From positions 122,094,315 through 122,158,314 of the forward strand of contig CM070900.1 in NCBI GenBank assembly GCA_036417435.1: a stretch of 64,000 nt of DNA. Direction: 5' to 3'. The position numbers were made by a program, and so were the translations under genes. The stretch's first letter is position 1, and each line of letters starts with the position of its first letter. The notes beneath the pieces were generated by a model that did no database searches, was not told where the DNA came from, and saw only the letters and a program-made list of their open reading frames with translations. This DNA comes from Inia geoffrensis (taxonomy: Eukaryota; Chordata; Mammalia; Artiodactyla; Iniidae). Below are positions 32,062 through 44,599 of the stretch, piece by piece.

Positions 32062-34011
32062 GGAGGTCGGGGGAAGATGGCGGAAGAGTAAGACGCAGAG
32101 ATCACCTTCCTCCCCACAGATACATCAGAAATACATCTACACGTGGAAAAACTCCTACAGAACACCCACTGAATGCTGGCAGAAGACCTCAGACCTCCCA
32201 AAAGGCAAGAAAGTAGGGCAAAAGAAAAAAGAATAAACAGAGACAAAAGGATAAGGGTCGGGACCTGCACCAGTGGGAGGGAGCTGTGAAGGAGGAAAGG
32301 TTTCCACACACTAGGAAGCCCCCTCATGGGCAGAGACTGCGGGTGGCGGAGGGGGAAAGTTTCGGAGCCAAGGAGGAGAGCACAGCAACAGGGGTGCGGA
32401 GAGCAAAGCGGGGAGATTCCCGCACAGAGGATCGGCACTCACCAGCCCGAGAGGCTTGTCTGCTCACTCGCCGGGGTGGGCGCGGCTGGGAGCTGAGGCT
32501 CAGGCTTCGGTGGAGCGCAGGGAGAGAACTGGCAGCGTGAACACAGCCTGAAGGGATTAGTGCACCGGCTAGCCAGGAGGGAGTCCAGGAAAAGTCTGGA
32601 CCTGCCGAAGCGGCAAGAGACCTTTTCCTCCCTCTTTGTTTCCTGGTGTGCCAGGAGAGGGGATTAAGAGCGCTGCTTAGAGGAGCTCCAGAGACCGGCG
32701 CGAGCCGCAGCTAACAGCACAGACCCCAGAGTCGGGCATGAGACGCTAAGGATGCTGCTGCCGCCACTAAGAAGCCTGTGTGAGAGCACAGGTCACTCTC
32801 TACACCTCCCTTCCAGGGAGCCTGTGCAGCCCTCCACTTCCAGGGTCCCGGGATCCGCGGACAACTTCCCCAGGAGAGCGCACGGCACTCAGGCTGGTGC
32901 AACGTCACACCATGTCACGCTGGCCTCTACCGCCGCAGGCTGGCCCCGCATCCGGACCCCTCCCTCCCCACGGCCTGAGCGAGCGAGAGCCCCCGAATCA
33001 GCGGCTCCTTTAACCCCAACCTGTCTGAGCGAAGAACAGACGCCCTCCAGCGACCTACACGCAGAGGCGGGGCCAAATCCAAAGCTGAGCCCCAGGAGCT
33101 GTGCTAACAAAGAAGAGAATGGGAAATCTCTCCCAGCAGCCTCAGGAGTAGCGGATTAAATCTCCACAATCAACTTGATGTACCCTGCATCTGTGGAGTA
33201 CATGAATAGACAACTAATCATCCCAAATTGAGGAGGTGGACTTTGGGAGCAAGATATATTATTTTTTCCCCTTTTCCTCTTTTTGTGAGTGTGTATGTGT
33301 ATGCTGCTGTGTGAGATTTTCTCTGTATAGCTTTGCTTTCACCATCTGTCCTAGGGTTCTATCCTTCTGGGGTTTTTTTGTTTTTTTACATTAAAAATTT
33401 TTTTTCTTAATAATTATTTTTTATTTTAATAACTTTATTTTATCTTACCTTATTTTATTTTCCTTAATCCTCTTTCCTTCTTCCTTTCTACTTTTTCTCC
33501 CTTTTATTCTAAGCCGTGTGGATGAAATGCTCTTGGTGCTGCAACCAGGAGTCAGTGCTGTGCCTCTGAGCTGGGAGAGACAAATTCAGGACACTGGTCC
33601 ACAAGAGACCTCCCAGCTCCACATAATGTCAAACGGTGAAAATCTCACAGAGATCTCCATCTCAACACCAACACCCATCTTCACTCAACGGCCAGCAAGC
33701 TACAGTGCTGAACATCCTAGGCCAAACAACTAGCAAGACAGGAACACAACCCCACCCATTAGCAGAGAGGCTGACTAAAATCATAATAAGTCCACAGACA
33801 CCCCAAAACACACCACCAGATGTGGACCTGCCCACCAGAAAGACAAGATCCAGCCTCATCCACCAGAACACAGGCACTAGTCCCCTCCACCAGGAAGCAT
33901 ACACAACCCACTGAACCAACTTTAGCCACTAGGGACAGACACCAAAAACAAGGGGAACTACAAACCTGCAGCCAACAAAAAGGAGACCCCAAACACAGTA
34001 AGATAAGCAAA
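32062..34011 (+). promoter_or_regulatory. L1 B 5'UTR with intact YY1-like site
   Basis: CpG-bearing 5'UTR equivalent to that of L1 A. aagatggcgg at 32074-32083 matches the YY1 core motif found near the start of human L1, where it directs initiation to base 1. The T-rich segment (33370-33500) is shorter than in A. A 15-base stretch present in A at about 17590 is missing here near 32212. Activity is inferred from position and motif only. Confidence 0.6.
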
Positions 34012-34940
34012 AGGAGAAGACAGAAAAACACACAGCAAATGAAGGAGAAAGATAAAAACCCACCAGACCTAACAAATGAAGAGGAAATAGGCAGTCTACC
34101 TGAAAAAGAATTCAGAATGATGATAGTAAAGATTCTATTTCCAAAATCTTGGAAATAAAGAAAATGCAGGAAACATTTAACAAGGACCTAGAAGAACTAA
34201 AGATGAAACAAGCAATGATGAACAACACAATAAATGAAAATAAAAATATTCTAGATGGGATCAATAGCAGAATAACTGAGGTAGAAGAATGGATAAGTGA
34301 CCTGGAAGATAAAATAATGGAAATAACTACTGCAGAGCAGAAGAAAGAAAAAGGAATGAAAAGAATTGAGGACAGGCTCAGAGACATCTGGGACAACATT
34401 AAATGCACCAACATTCAAATTATAGGGGTTCCAGAAGAAGAAGAGAAAAAGAAAGGGACTGAGAAAATATTTGAAGAGTTTATAGTTGAAAACTTCCCTA
34501 ATATGGGAAAGGAAATAGTTAATCAAGTCCAGGAAGCACAGAGAGTCCCATACAGGATAAATCCAAGGAGAAACACGCCAAGACACATATTAATCAAACT
34601 GTCAAAAATTAAATACAAAGAAAACATATTAAAAGCAGCAAGGGAAAAACAACAAATAACACATAAGGGAATGCCCATAAGGTTAACAGCTGATCTTTCA
34701 GCAGAAATTCTGCAAGCCAGAAGGGACTGGCAGGACATATTTAAAGTGATGAAGGAGAAAAACCTGCAACCAAGATTACTCTACCCAGCAAGGATCTCAT
34801 ACAGATTTGATGGAGAAATTAAAACCTTTACAGACAAGCAAAAGCTGAGAGAGTTCAGCACCACCAAACCAGCTTTACAACAAATGCTAAAGGAACTTCT
34901 CTATGCAAGAAACACAAGAGAAGGAAAAGACCTACAATAA
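34012..34940 (+). pseudogene. ORF1p: L1 B ORF1 relic
   Basis: Homologous to the intact ORF1 of L1 A. The ATG is changed to AGG (34012-34014) and an indel patch near 34130-34150 shifts the frame, so the leader and main part lie in different frames. From 34149 a 263-codon frame remains with the coiled coil, RRM-like part ('NIQIIGVPEEEE', with the usual Gly) and the C-terminal domain ('RLTADLSAEILQARRDW'). The normal N-terminus cannot be made. Confidence 0.9.
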
Positions 34941-34962
34941 CAAACCCGAAACAATTAAGAAA

Positions 34963-37900
34963 ATGGGAATAGGAACATGCATATCGATACTTACCTTAAA
35001 TGTAAATAGATTAAATGCTCCCACCAAAAGACACAGACTGGCTGAATGGATACAAAAACAAGACCCATATATATGCTGTCTACAAGAGACCCACTTCTGA
35101 CTTAGAGACACATACAGACTGAAAGTGAGGGGATGGAAAAAGATATTCCATGCAAATGGACACCAAAAGAAAGCTGGAGTAGCAATTCTCATATCAGACA
35201 AAATAGACTATAAAATAAAGACTATTACTACAGACAAAGAAGGACACTACATAATGATCAAGGAATCGATCCAAGAAGAAGATATAACAATTGTAAATAT
35301 TTATGCACCCAACATAGGAGCACCTCAATACATAAGACAAATGCTAATAGCCATAAAAGAGGAAATTGACAGTAACACATTCATAGTAGGGGAATTTAAC
35401 ACCCCACTTTCACCAATGGACACATCACCCAAAATGAAAATAAATAAGGAAACACAAGCTTTAAGTGATACATTAAACAAGATGGACTTAATTTATACTT
35501 ATAGGACATTCCATCCAAAAACAACAGAATACACATTTTTCTCAAGTGCTCATGGAACATTCTCCAGGATAGATCATATCTTGGGTCACAAATCAAGCCT
35601 TGATAAATTTAGGAAAATTGAAATTGTATCAACTATCTTTTCCAACCACAACGCTATGAGACTAGATATCAATTACAGGAAAATATCTGGAAAAAAATAC
35701 AAACACATGAAGACTAAACAATACACTACTTAATAATGAACTGATCACTGCAGAAATCAAAGAGGAAATCAAAAAATACCTAGAAACAAATGATAATGGA
35801 GACACGACGACCCAAAACCTATGGGATGCAGCAAAAGCAGTTCTAAGAGGGAAGTTTATAGCAATACAATCCTACATTAAGAAACAGGAAACATCTCAAA
35901 TAAACAACCTAACCTTGCACCTAAAGCAATTAGAGAAAGAACAAAAAAACCCCAAAGTTAGCAGAAGGAAAGGAATCATAAAAATCAGATCAGAAATAAA
36001 TGAAAAAGAAATGAAAGAAATGATAGCAAAGATCAATAAAATTTAAAGATGCTTCTTTGAGAAGATAAACAAAATTGATAAACAGACTCATCAAGAAAAA
36101 AAGGGAGAAGACTCAAATCAATAGAATTAGAAATGAAAAAGGAGAAGTAACAACTGACACTGCAGAAATACAAAAGATCACAAGATATTACTACAATCAA
36201 CTCTGTGCCAAAAAAATGGACAACCTGGAAGAAATGGACAAATTCGTAGAAAAGCACAACCTGCCAAGACTGAATCAGGATGTAATAGAAAATATGAACA
36301 GACCAATCACAAGCAGTGAAATTGAAACAGTGATTAAAAATCTTCCAACAAACAAAAGCCCAGGACCAGATGGCTTCACAGGCGAATTCTATCAAACATT
36401 TAGAGAAGAGCTAACACGTATCCTTCTCAAACTCTTCCAAAATATAGCAGAGGGAGGAACACTCCCCAATTCCTTCTACGAGGCCATCATCACCCTGATA
36501 CCAAAACTAGACAAGGATGTCACAAAGAAAGAAAACTACAGACCAATATCACTGATGAACATAGATGCAAAAATCCTCAACAAAATACTAGCAAACAGAA
36601 TCCAATAGAACATTAAGAGGATCATACACCATGATCAAGTGGGGTTTATTTCAGGAAAGCAAGGATTCTTCAATATACGCAAATCTATCAATGTGATACA
36701 CCATATTAACAAATTGAAGGAGAAAAAGCATATGGCCATCTCAATAGATGCAGAGAAAGCTTTAGACAAAATTCAACACCGATTTATGATAAAAACCCTC
36801 CAGAAAGTAGGCACAGAAGGAACTTTCCTCAACATAATAAAGGCCATATATGACAAACCCACAGCCAAGATCGTCCTCAATGGTGAAAAACTGAAAGCAT
36901 TTCTACTAAGAAAGATCAGGAAAAAGACAAGGTTTCCCACTCTCACCACTCTTATTCAACATAGTTTTGGAAGTTTTAGCCACAGCAATCAGAGAAGAAA
37001 AGGAAATAAAAGGAATCGAAATTGGAAAAGAAGAAGTAAAGCTGTCACTGTTTGCAGATGACATGATACTATACATAGAGAATCCTAAAGATGCTACCAG
37101 AAAGCTACTAGAGCTAATCAATGAATTTGGTATAAAGTATCAGGATACACAATTAATGCACAGAAATCTCTGGCATTCCTATACACTAATGATGAAAAAT
37201 CTGAAAGAGAACTCAAGAAAACACTCCCATTTACCACTGCAACAAAAAGAATAAAATGTCTAGGGATAAACCTACCTAAGGAGACAGAAGACCTTTATGC
37301 AAAAAATTATAAGACACTGATGAAGGAAATTAAAGATGATACGAATAGATGGAGAGATATACCATGTTCTTGGATTGGAAGAATCAACATTGTGAAAATG
37401 ACTCTACTACCCAAAGCAATCTACAGATCCAATGCAATCCCTATCAAACTACCACTGGCATTTTTCACAGAACTAGAACAAAAAATTTCACAATTTGTAT
37501 GGAAACACAAAAGACCCTGAATAGCCAAAGCAATCTTGAGAATGAAAAACACAGCTGGAGGAATCAGGCTCCCTGATTTCAGACTATACTACAAAGCTAC
37601 AATAATCAAGACAGTATGGTACTGGCACAAAAACTGAAATATAGATCCATGGAACAGGATAGAAAGCCCAGAGATAAACTCACGTACATATGGTCACCTT
37701 ATCTTTCATAAAGGAGGCAGGAATGTACAGTGGAGATAGGACAGCCTCTTCAATAAGTCGTGCCTGGAAAACTGGACAGGCACATGTAAAAGTATGGGAT
37801 TAGGACACAGTCCCTAACACAATACAAAAAAAAAAAAGCTCAAAATGGATTAAAGACCTAAATGTAAGGCCAGAAACTATCAAACTCTTAGAGGAAAACA

Positions 37901-38790
37901 TAGGCAGAACACTCTATGACATAAGTCACAGCAAGATCCTTTTTGACCCACCTCCTAGAGAAATGGAAATAAAAACAAAAATAAACAAATGGGACCTAAT
38001 GAAACTTCAAAGATTTTGCACAGCAAAGGAAACCATGAATAAGACCAAAAGACAACCTTCAGAATGGGAGAAAATATTTGCAAATGAAGCAACTGACAAA
38101 TGATTAATCTCCAAAATTTATAAGCAGCTCATGCAGCTCAATAACAAAAAAACAAAACAACCCAATCCAAAAATGGGCAGAAGACCTAAATAGACACTTC
38201 TCCAAAGAAGATATACAGGCTGCCAACAAACACATGAAAGAATGCTCAACATCATTAATCATTAGAGAAATGCAAATCAAAGCTACAGTGAGATATCATC
38301 TCACACCAGTCAGAATGGCCATCATCAAAAAATCTAGACACAAGAAATGCTGGAGAGGGTGTGGAGAAAAGGGAACACTCTTGCACTGACTGTGGGAGTG
38401 TGAATTGGTACAGCCACTATGGAGAGCAGTATGGGGGTTCCTTAAAAAACTACAAATACAAGTACCATATGACCCAGCAATCCCACTACTGGGCATATAC
38501 CCTGAGAAAACCATAATTCAAAAAGAGTCATGTACCATAATGTTCATTGCAGCTCTATTTACAATAGCCAGGAGATCGAAACAACCTAAGTGTCCATCAT
38601 CAGATGAATGGATAAAGAAGATGTGGCACATATATACAATGGAATGTTGCTCAGCCATAAAATGAAATGAAATTGAGCTATTTGTAATGAGGTGGATGGA
38701 CACAGAGTCTGTCATACAGAGTGAAGTAAGTTAGAAAGAGAAAGACAAATACTATATGCTAACACATATATATGGAGTTTAAGGAAAAAA
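34963..38790 (+). pseudogene. ORF2p: L1 B ORF2 relic, many lesions
   Basis: Starts with the same 'MGIGTCISILTLN' as A, then meets TGA at 35098-35100 after 'LQETHF'. The endonuclease continues in a separate frame (35125-35733) and keeps 'GEFN', an altered form of the 'GDFN' motif. Reverse-transcriptase pieces lie at 36075-36608 (stopped by TAG), 36639-37061 and 36967-37254 ('FADD' at 37051-37062), then 37320-37520. TGA at 38101-38103 and 38387-38389 are the same stops as in L1 A at 23567 and 23853. Clearly non-functional. Confidence 0.93.
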
Positions 38791-39000
38791 ATGTCATGAA
38801 GAACCTAGGGGTAAGACAGGAATAAAGACACACACCTACTAGAGAATGGACTTGAGGATATGGGGAGGGGGAAGTGTAAGCTGTGACAAAGCTGGAGAGT
38901 GGCATGGACATATATACACTACCAAACGTAAAATAGATAGCTAGTGGGAAGCAGCCGCATTGCACAGGGAGATCAGCTGGGTGCTTTGTGACCACCTAGA

Positions 39001-39016
39001 GGGGTGGGAGGGAGGG
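39001..39016 (+). other. G-quadruplex motif, L1 B 3'UTR
   Basis: Four G runs of three or more separated by single bases. Same place in the 3'UTR as 24478-24496 (A) and 39634-39652 (C). Confidence 0.8.
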
Positions 39017-39144
39017 AGACGCAAGAGGGAAGAGTGATGGGAACGTATGTATACGTATAACTGATTCACTTAGTTATAAAGCAGAAACTAACACACCATG
39101 GTAAAGCAATTATACTCCAATAAAGATGTTAAAAAAAAAAAAAA

Positions 39145-39778
39145 GTCATGTACCAAAATGTTCATTGCAGCTCTACTTATACAATAGTCAGGAGATGGAA
39201 ACAACCTAAGTGTCCATCATCGGATGAATGGATAAAGAAGATATGGCACATATACACAATGGAATATTACTCAGCCATAAAAAGAAACGAAATTGAGCTA
39301 TTTGTAATGAGGTGGATGAACCTAGAGTCTGTCATACAGAGTGAAGTAACTCAGAAAGAGAAAGACAAATACCGTATGCTAACACATATATATGGAATCT
39401 AAGAAAAAAAAAATGTCATGAAGAACCTAGGGGTAAGACAGGAATAAAGACACACACCTACTAGAGAATGGACTTGAGGATATGGGGAGGGGGAAGGGTA
39501 AACTGTGACAAAGCGAGAGAGTGGCATGGACATATATACACTACCAAACGTAAAATAGATAGCTAGTGGGAAGCAGCCACATAGCACAGGGAGATCAACT
39601 CGGTGCTTTGTGACCACCTAGAGGGGTGGGATAGGGAGGGTGGGAGGGAGGGAGATGCAAGAGTGAAGAGATATGGGAACATATGTATATGTATAACTGA
39701 TACACTTTGTTATAAAGTAGAAACTAACACACCATTGTAAAGCAATTATACTCCAATAAAGATGTAAAAAAAAAAAAA
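39145..39778 (+). mobile_element. L1 element C: truncated 3' end joined to L1 B
   Basis: About 630 bases equivalent to L1 A from about 23993 onward: the last part of ORF2, then a complete 3'UTR with the G-rich tract (39634-39652), aataaa (39755-39760) and a 13-A tail (39766-39778). It begins directly at the end of the A tail of L1 B. At the place where A and B have a stop after 'CSAIK', C reads 'YYSAIKRNEIEL' and is open, so C is not simply a copy of B. Either a separate insertion into B's A tail or sequence carried along at the 3' end of B. Confidence 0.92.
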
Positions 39779-39786
39779 TGGCTTTG
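39772..39786. repeat. Target-site duplication, right copy (L1 B+C)
   Basis: aaaaaaatggctttg, one mismatch from the left copy; its A bases overlap the tail of C. Confidence 0.85.
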
Positions 39787-39799
39787 TAGTTTTCCACAC

Positions 39800-40715
39800 A
39801 ATGGGGAAAAAAAAGTTTCCTACATGCATTTGAGAAAGATCTGTATCCCAGTATATGAAAAACTCCTAAAATCAAATCAATAATAAAGAGACAAACAATC
39901 CAATAAAAAAATGAACAAAGCCTTGCAAAATCAGTTTACAAAAGAAAATATACAAATGGCCAATAAGCACGTAATAATATACTTAATTAACATCATTACT
40001 CATCAAATAAGTACAAATTAAAATCACAATGATTTACCATTTACCACCTACTAGAATAGCTAAAATTAAAAAGACTGACTGTACCTGATTGGCCAGGATG
40101 AGGAACAACTAGTACTCTCAGACCGTTAATGGTATAAAATGTGTGCAACCACTTTGGAACTGTTTAGCAATTTCTTATTAAATTAAACATTCACCTGTCT
40201 TGTGACCCAGCAATTCTAATCCTAGTTATTTACCCTGGAATGATGAAAAATTTTGTCCGTAAATGAATTGTACGATGTTTATAGCAGCTTTATTCAATAG
40301 CTCCGAACTGGAAACGACCCAAATATCCAACAGGAGAATGTAAAAATAGATTGCAGGATATTTAGGCAATACAATACCACACAGAATAACAAAGAATGAA
40401 CTACTGATAACACCATAATTTAGATATATCTCAGAAAGAGTGTATTATTCAAAAAAAGCCAGACACAGTACAGTGCATCCTGTTTGATTCCATTTATATG
40501 AAGCTCAAGAACAAGCAAAACCAAACTATGGAAGGGAAAATCAGAACTGTGGTGCCTACAGGGTAACGTTTGACTGGTAGAGGGCAAGACACTTTCTAGG
40601 GTTTAGATATGCATGTATAATTCTTATCAAAATTCATTGAATTGGAAACTTAAGATCTGTGATTTTCATGGTATACATATTTACTTCCATAAAAATGTTA
40701 GAAAGAGTTGTTAAA
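39800..40715 (+). mobile_element. Ancient L1M fragment (end of ORF2 and 3' region)
   Basis: Strongly diverged L1 text in the usual order: 'caatccaataaaaaaatgaa', 'atatacaaatggccaataag', 'cttgtgacccagcaattcta', 'gatgtttatagcagcttta', 'aacgacccaaatatccaac', and 'tgtttgattccatttatatg' near 40477. The frame is lost. L1 B inserted next to it. Confidence 0.85.
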
Positions 40716-40992
40716 CAAAACTGACTTTGCAGTTTTCCAATATTTCATGTATACCCCATTGCACACTTTTCATTTGTGACTTGGCTGACCAGCCCTCTGG
40801 CTGCTCACATGCCTCCTGCAGGTCATGACACAACCCTTCCAGGGAGGTCAAGCAGTAAGAACACTAGTGAGCCCACCCTCGGGCTGGGCCTTTCCTGTTT
40901 GCAAGGCCTTACAGAACATGACATGTCACAGAGATAAAAATCTACAAGACCATCTTTAAGAGCCATTAGTTCCAAGTGCTCCCAGTCAAATG

Positions 40993-41290
40993 TAACATGG
41001 TGAAGTGGAAAGAACAGGGGCTATGGAGCCACTCAGACCAGAGTTAAGTCTCAGCTCAGGCATTCACCAACTGTGAGCAGGTTACCTAGCAATTCTGAAC
41101 CTCTGTTTCTTCTTTTGTAGAACTGATTATTCTACAGGATCAGAGATGATGTTAATCATGGATCTAGATTAAGCCTTGCACATAGTAGGCCCTCAGTGAA
41201 GTAAAGCTACCACTGGCCAATCAGCTCCCTGAAAGTAGGGGTGTTTGGCACATAGTAGGGGTTCAATAAATATTTAGTAAATGAGTGAAT
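40993..41290 (+). mobile_element. MIR SINE
   Basis: 'gtgaagtggaaagaacaggg', 'ctatggagccactcagacc', 'caccaactgtgagcaggtta', 'gaacctctgtttcttcttt', then the 3' part 'ggcacatagtaggggttcaa' and 'taaatatttagtaaatgag'. Near full length, with a second 3'-end-like phrase at about 41178. Confidence 0.82.
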
Positions 41291-41714
41291 AGCCTGAGAA
41301 ATTTCTATTTTCTTTAATCCCTATAAGAAAATACCAAGGGATGTAACCAAGAAGTAGGATGGGTGATCAAACAGTGAGTATTTTTGCCAATATATTGTCC
41401 TATCTCTGCATATGTCCAGTTCTTTGGGTCAGACGTATTTCAGAATTCAGAATTTTTCTGACTTTGGAAATCTAATATGGTGCATTCACCTTACATATGT
41501 AACTCATCTAGTATATTGGACAGCACTCCACATCAAACATATTAACATTTTCCACAGCAAAACTTATAAATATTCACATTAAATGGAATAAAGACAAAAA
41601 TAGTCTCATATTGTTTCATGTTCAGTTTTGCCACAAAATAAATTATTTTTAAAATAGCAAATAACTATTGTTTGAATTCAGACCTATTGGGATTGCAGAA
41701 TTGTTGGAGACCCT
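41291..41714. other. No gene or identifiable repeat
   Basis: AT-rich linker between two MIR copies of opposite orientation. Confidence 0.4.
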
Positions 41715-41925
41715 ATAATGGCTCACATTCAGGAAACACTTAACAAATGCACCAGGCATTCTGACCTAAGCACTTTGTATATATTAAACCCACTAACTCT
41801 TCACAACAGCCTTATGAGGCAGGTACTATTTTTACCACTACTCCCATTTTACAGGCAAGGAAGCAGAGGCACAGACAGGATAAGTAATTTGCCCAAGGTC
41901 AAACACTTCACCCCAGAATACGTAT
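41715..41925 (-). mobile_element. MIR SINE, antisense
   Basis: 'cactttgtatatattaaacc', 'cagccttatgaggcaggtac', 'cattttacaggcaaggaagc' and 'taatttgcccaaggtcaaac' are antisense MIR modules in order. Confidence 0.82.
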
Positions 41926-44064
41926 TCTTAATCACACATCTACACTGCTTCAATCTCCCCCTTTGTCAGAGTGTGCAATAATGAGCTTTGAGGAAGTATC
42001 CACCCTCGTACCTCCAAATTTAAAATTATTAAAGAAAATTGGTACAGGCACTGGGTTTTCTATCCTTTTAATACTTCCTCCACTTGGAAAACTCTGAAGT
42101 TTGTTGGAAAGAGTGACTTCAAATGATTTGCCCTCTTTAACAGACTTTAAAAAGATATTCTCATTTGCCTGAGAAAAACTACACCATAAGTAAGAAACAC
42201 ATCTTAAAAAAAATTTTTTTTTAATTTCAAACAGATTACTAATAGAAAGGCACATTCACAAAAGCTTTAACCGGTAGTGTGAGCTGCAGAAGAAAAACCA
42301 GAAGACCACAAAAGCAGAAGAACACTCTTTCAGCGCCACCAGGTCATTAAAAAATACATTCAAATTTATGGGTAGCCCAGCCACCTTACAAAGGAAAACA
42401 ATATAAAAAGCTCACAGCTCTGAGGGGGAAAGAGTAGAACTTGCTCCACAGAAAAGAGGAAAGCTCACGCATCAATCATGTAGCTGGCCCAGTGTTAACA
42501 ACTTCTAAAACAGTGAAGGTGAAAGAATATCTGTTCACCAAAAGGTCACTTTCTCCATTCAGGGGGAAGGTTTAGAGGCACATGTTGGAAAATTTGCCTC
42601 AGTGTGCATGTTATTTTACCCTTGGGCATGATTTGCCTATGAAACAAGGTTGGTGGTAGAGCAATTAGTCTTGCAGGTAATCTGTGTCACCGTACTGACA
42701 GCTTTCGGGAAACCATCCCAATCTAGAGGAACGATGCTTCAACACTGGGTTTGCTTCTCATGAAAAATACGAAGTACCAAGGAGTACACACTTGCCCTCT
42801 GTCAGAATTTACCAAGTGTCTGTAAGGTACTTACGCTACAATCTGTGCTGGGAAACACTAGTTAAGCCCAGTTTCCTCCCTACAAATCGTTTAAAATCTT
42901 AATTGGGGGAATTAAAGAATGTAATCACATCAGGGACAGAAAATATCAATATATATAAATTCAATGAGTTGTATCTCTCTATTTCTCTTTCTCTGTTTGA
43001 TACACAACTCAAGTTCCATCTTCATTCCAACTGTGAACTCTCAGAAAACACCTGAACCTACTTAGGTCAAGTATTTCCAAACAGTAATGTTTGTCAAAAA
43101 CAATTTCTCCACTCCTCATACGACCTCAATGCATAATCAATAGCAATTCATATATATGGGGCAGAGCCAATAGAAACACGGGTCTTGCTCAACAAGTGGC
43201 TGCTGAAGAAAACTGAAACCCTGCCCTATTGCACCCAACCTAGAAGGTCTTTTACATGAATCTGAGAATGACTCACTAACCATCAGTGACTGTGCTTTGG
43301 GGTTTAGAGAAATATTCTCCTCAACCCAACCTACATTCATACCTGTGGGAAAGCTTTTGACTACATGGCATAACTTCCTAAGTAAACCTTTGCTGTCCAT
43401 AAAATGCTAATTTGCTACTGTTTAAGGTAACTTGTTTTTTAGTACTGGTCTGGCCCTAAATATAATTCCACCCAAGATTCTCTGTTATCTCAGACATGTT
43501 TTGCAGTGAAGGGGGGAAAGGCAGTGAAACATAAAGGAAAGTAAACTGGGTAAGAAAATAAATGTGAGTTGGGCAGAGGAGGAGGAAGCTGCAAGCCCCA
43601 CACTTCCAGTCCCACCTCATGCCAAGGGGACAACTTCCATCTTAAGGAGGTCAGGTTCTTGAACAATTCAGGCTGAATAAAGGAAAGAAAGTTTCCTTAT
43701 CTTTCCCAGCCCTTCTTCATTGTTTCTCCTGCAAAGCCAACTAGGTACGAATACACTGATTTGAAATATCAGACTATGAACTATGAGTTCTCCCAATATA
43801 GTAGAGCACCTATTCAGTACAAATAAACAATTTAAAATGTATTTTTTAATCTTCGTAAACTATAAGCAAATTCTTATCACATCTAACCTCTGTCTAAGCC
43901 ACATATAAGCTGAAGTCAACCAAACCTTTAAGGGGGTACATAAAAAGTGCCCAAGATTCCTTCCTATGTCCAGTAAAAAAAAAAAAAAAATCTAATTCCT
44001 CTCACCTCCCTACTTGCTCTTTTTAGTCTTCTTCCCTTGGGTTCCTCCCCTTCCCACGATCAAG
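41926..44064. other. No gene or identifiable repeat; A run near 43976
   Basis: Two kilobases of unremarkable AT-rich DNA with short ORFs only. An A run of about 16 bases lies at 43976-43991 without a recognisable SINE body to its left. Confidence 0.45.
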
Positions 44065-44066
44065 TA

Positions 44067-44201
44067 CAGTTGGCCCTCCTATCTGTGGGTTGGAAGGGCT
44101 AGCTGTAGTACACCATTTTATGTAAGAAACTTGAGCATCTTCGGATTTTGGTATCCGTGGAGGGTCCTAGACCCAATGTCCACAGATACAAGGGACAACT
44201 G
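44067..44201. mobile_element. TcMar-Tigger-type MITE with TA target duplication
   Basis: Terminal inverted repeats: left cagttggccctcctatctgt, right 'acagatacaagggacaactg'. The element is flanked by TA on both sides (44065-44066 and 44202-44203), as required for mariner/Tigger insertion. Inside, 'ttgagcatcttcggattttg' and 'gtatccgtggagggtcctag' are typical of this family. At 135 bases it is an internally deleted, non-autonomous copy. Confidence 0.85.
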
Positions 44202-44599
44202 TACCATCATAATTCAATAAATGTTACAGGGAGTCTATTACATGCCTGTTGGGCAGTGAAGATGCTATGTGAGCAAAACAGATGCAGCTGTTCCTACCTT
44301 CCAGTCTGGTGAGGATGACAGGCTTCAAACTGGGACATTCACACACTCTGGGGCTCACCCAGCAACAAAAATGAACTGATAGAGGCTTAAAATCAGTCCC
44401 CTTAGGAATAAGAAAGCTATGGTGGATGATTTTCCCACTGAAAGGAATGATGCCATTCACCTGAGAATGTCAAAGTGTTTTCCAGTAACAAATAGCAATG
44501 GGTCACATCAAAGGCAGGATGCCAACAGCACTGCTCTGGCAACTAGTAGGAGATGAAACTACCTTTCAAATAGGACAGGGATGCCTGACTTTGTTATGA

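Larger units (their letters stand above)
32062..39144 (+). mobile_element. L1 element B, full length, defective
   Basis: Same architecture as L1 A: GC-rich 5'UTR (32062 to about 34011), ORF1 relic, ORF2 relic, 3'UTR with four GGG runs (39001-39016), aataaa (39119-39124) and a 14-A tail (39131-39144). The coding parts have many more lesions than A. Its 3' ~950 bases are almost identical to A (constant offset of 14,534 bases), although insertion sites and TSDs differ. It is followed directly by the L1 3' end at 39145. Confidence 0.96.

Noticed and set aside
17441..39144. A and B as a segmental duplication
   Set aside because: The flanks and target-site duplications differ, so the elements inserted separately.
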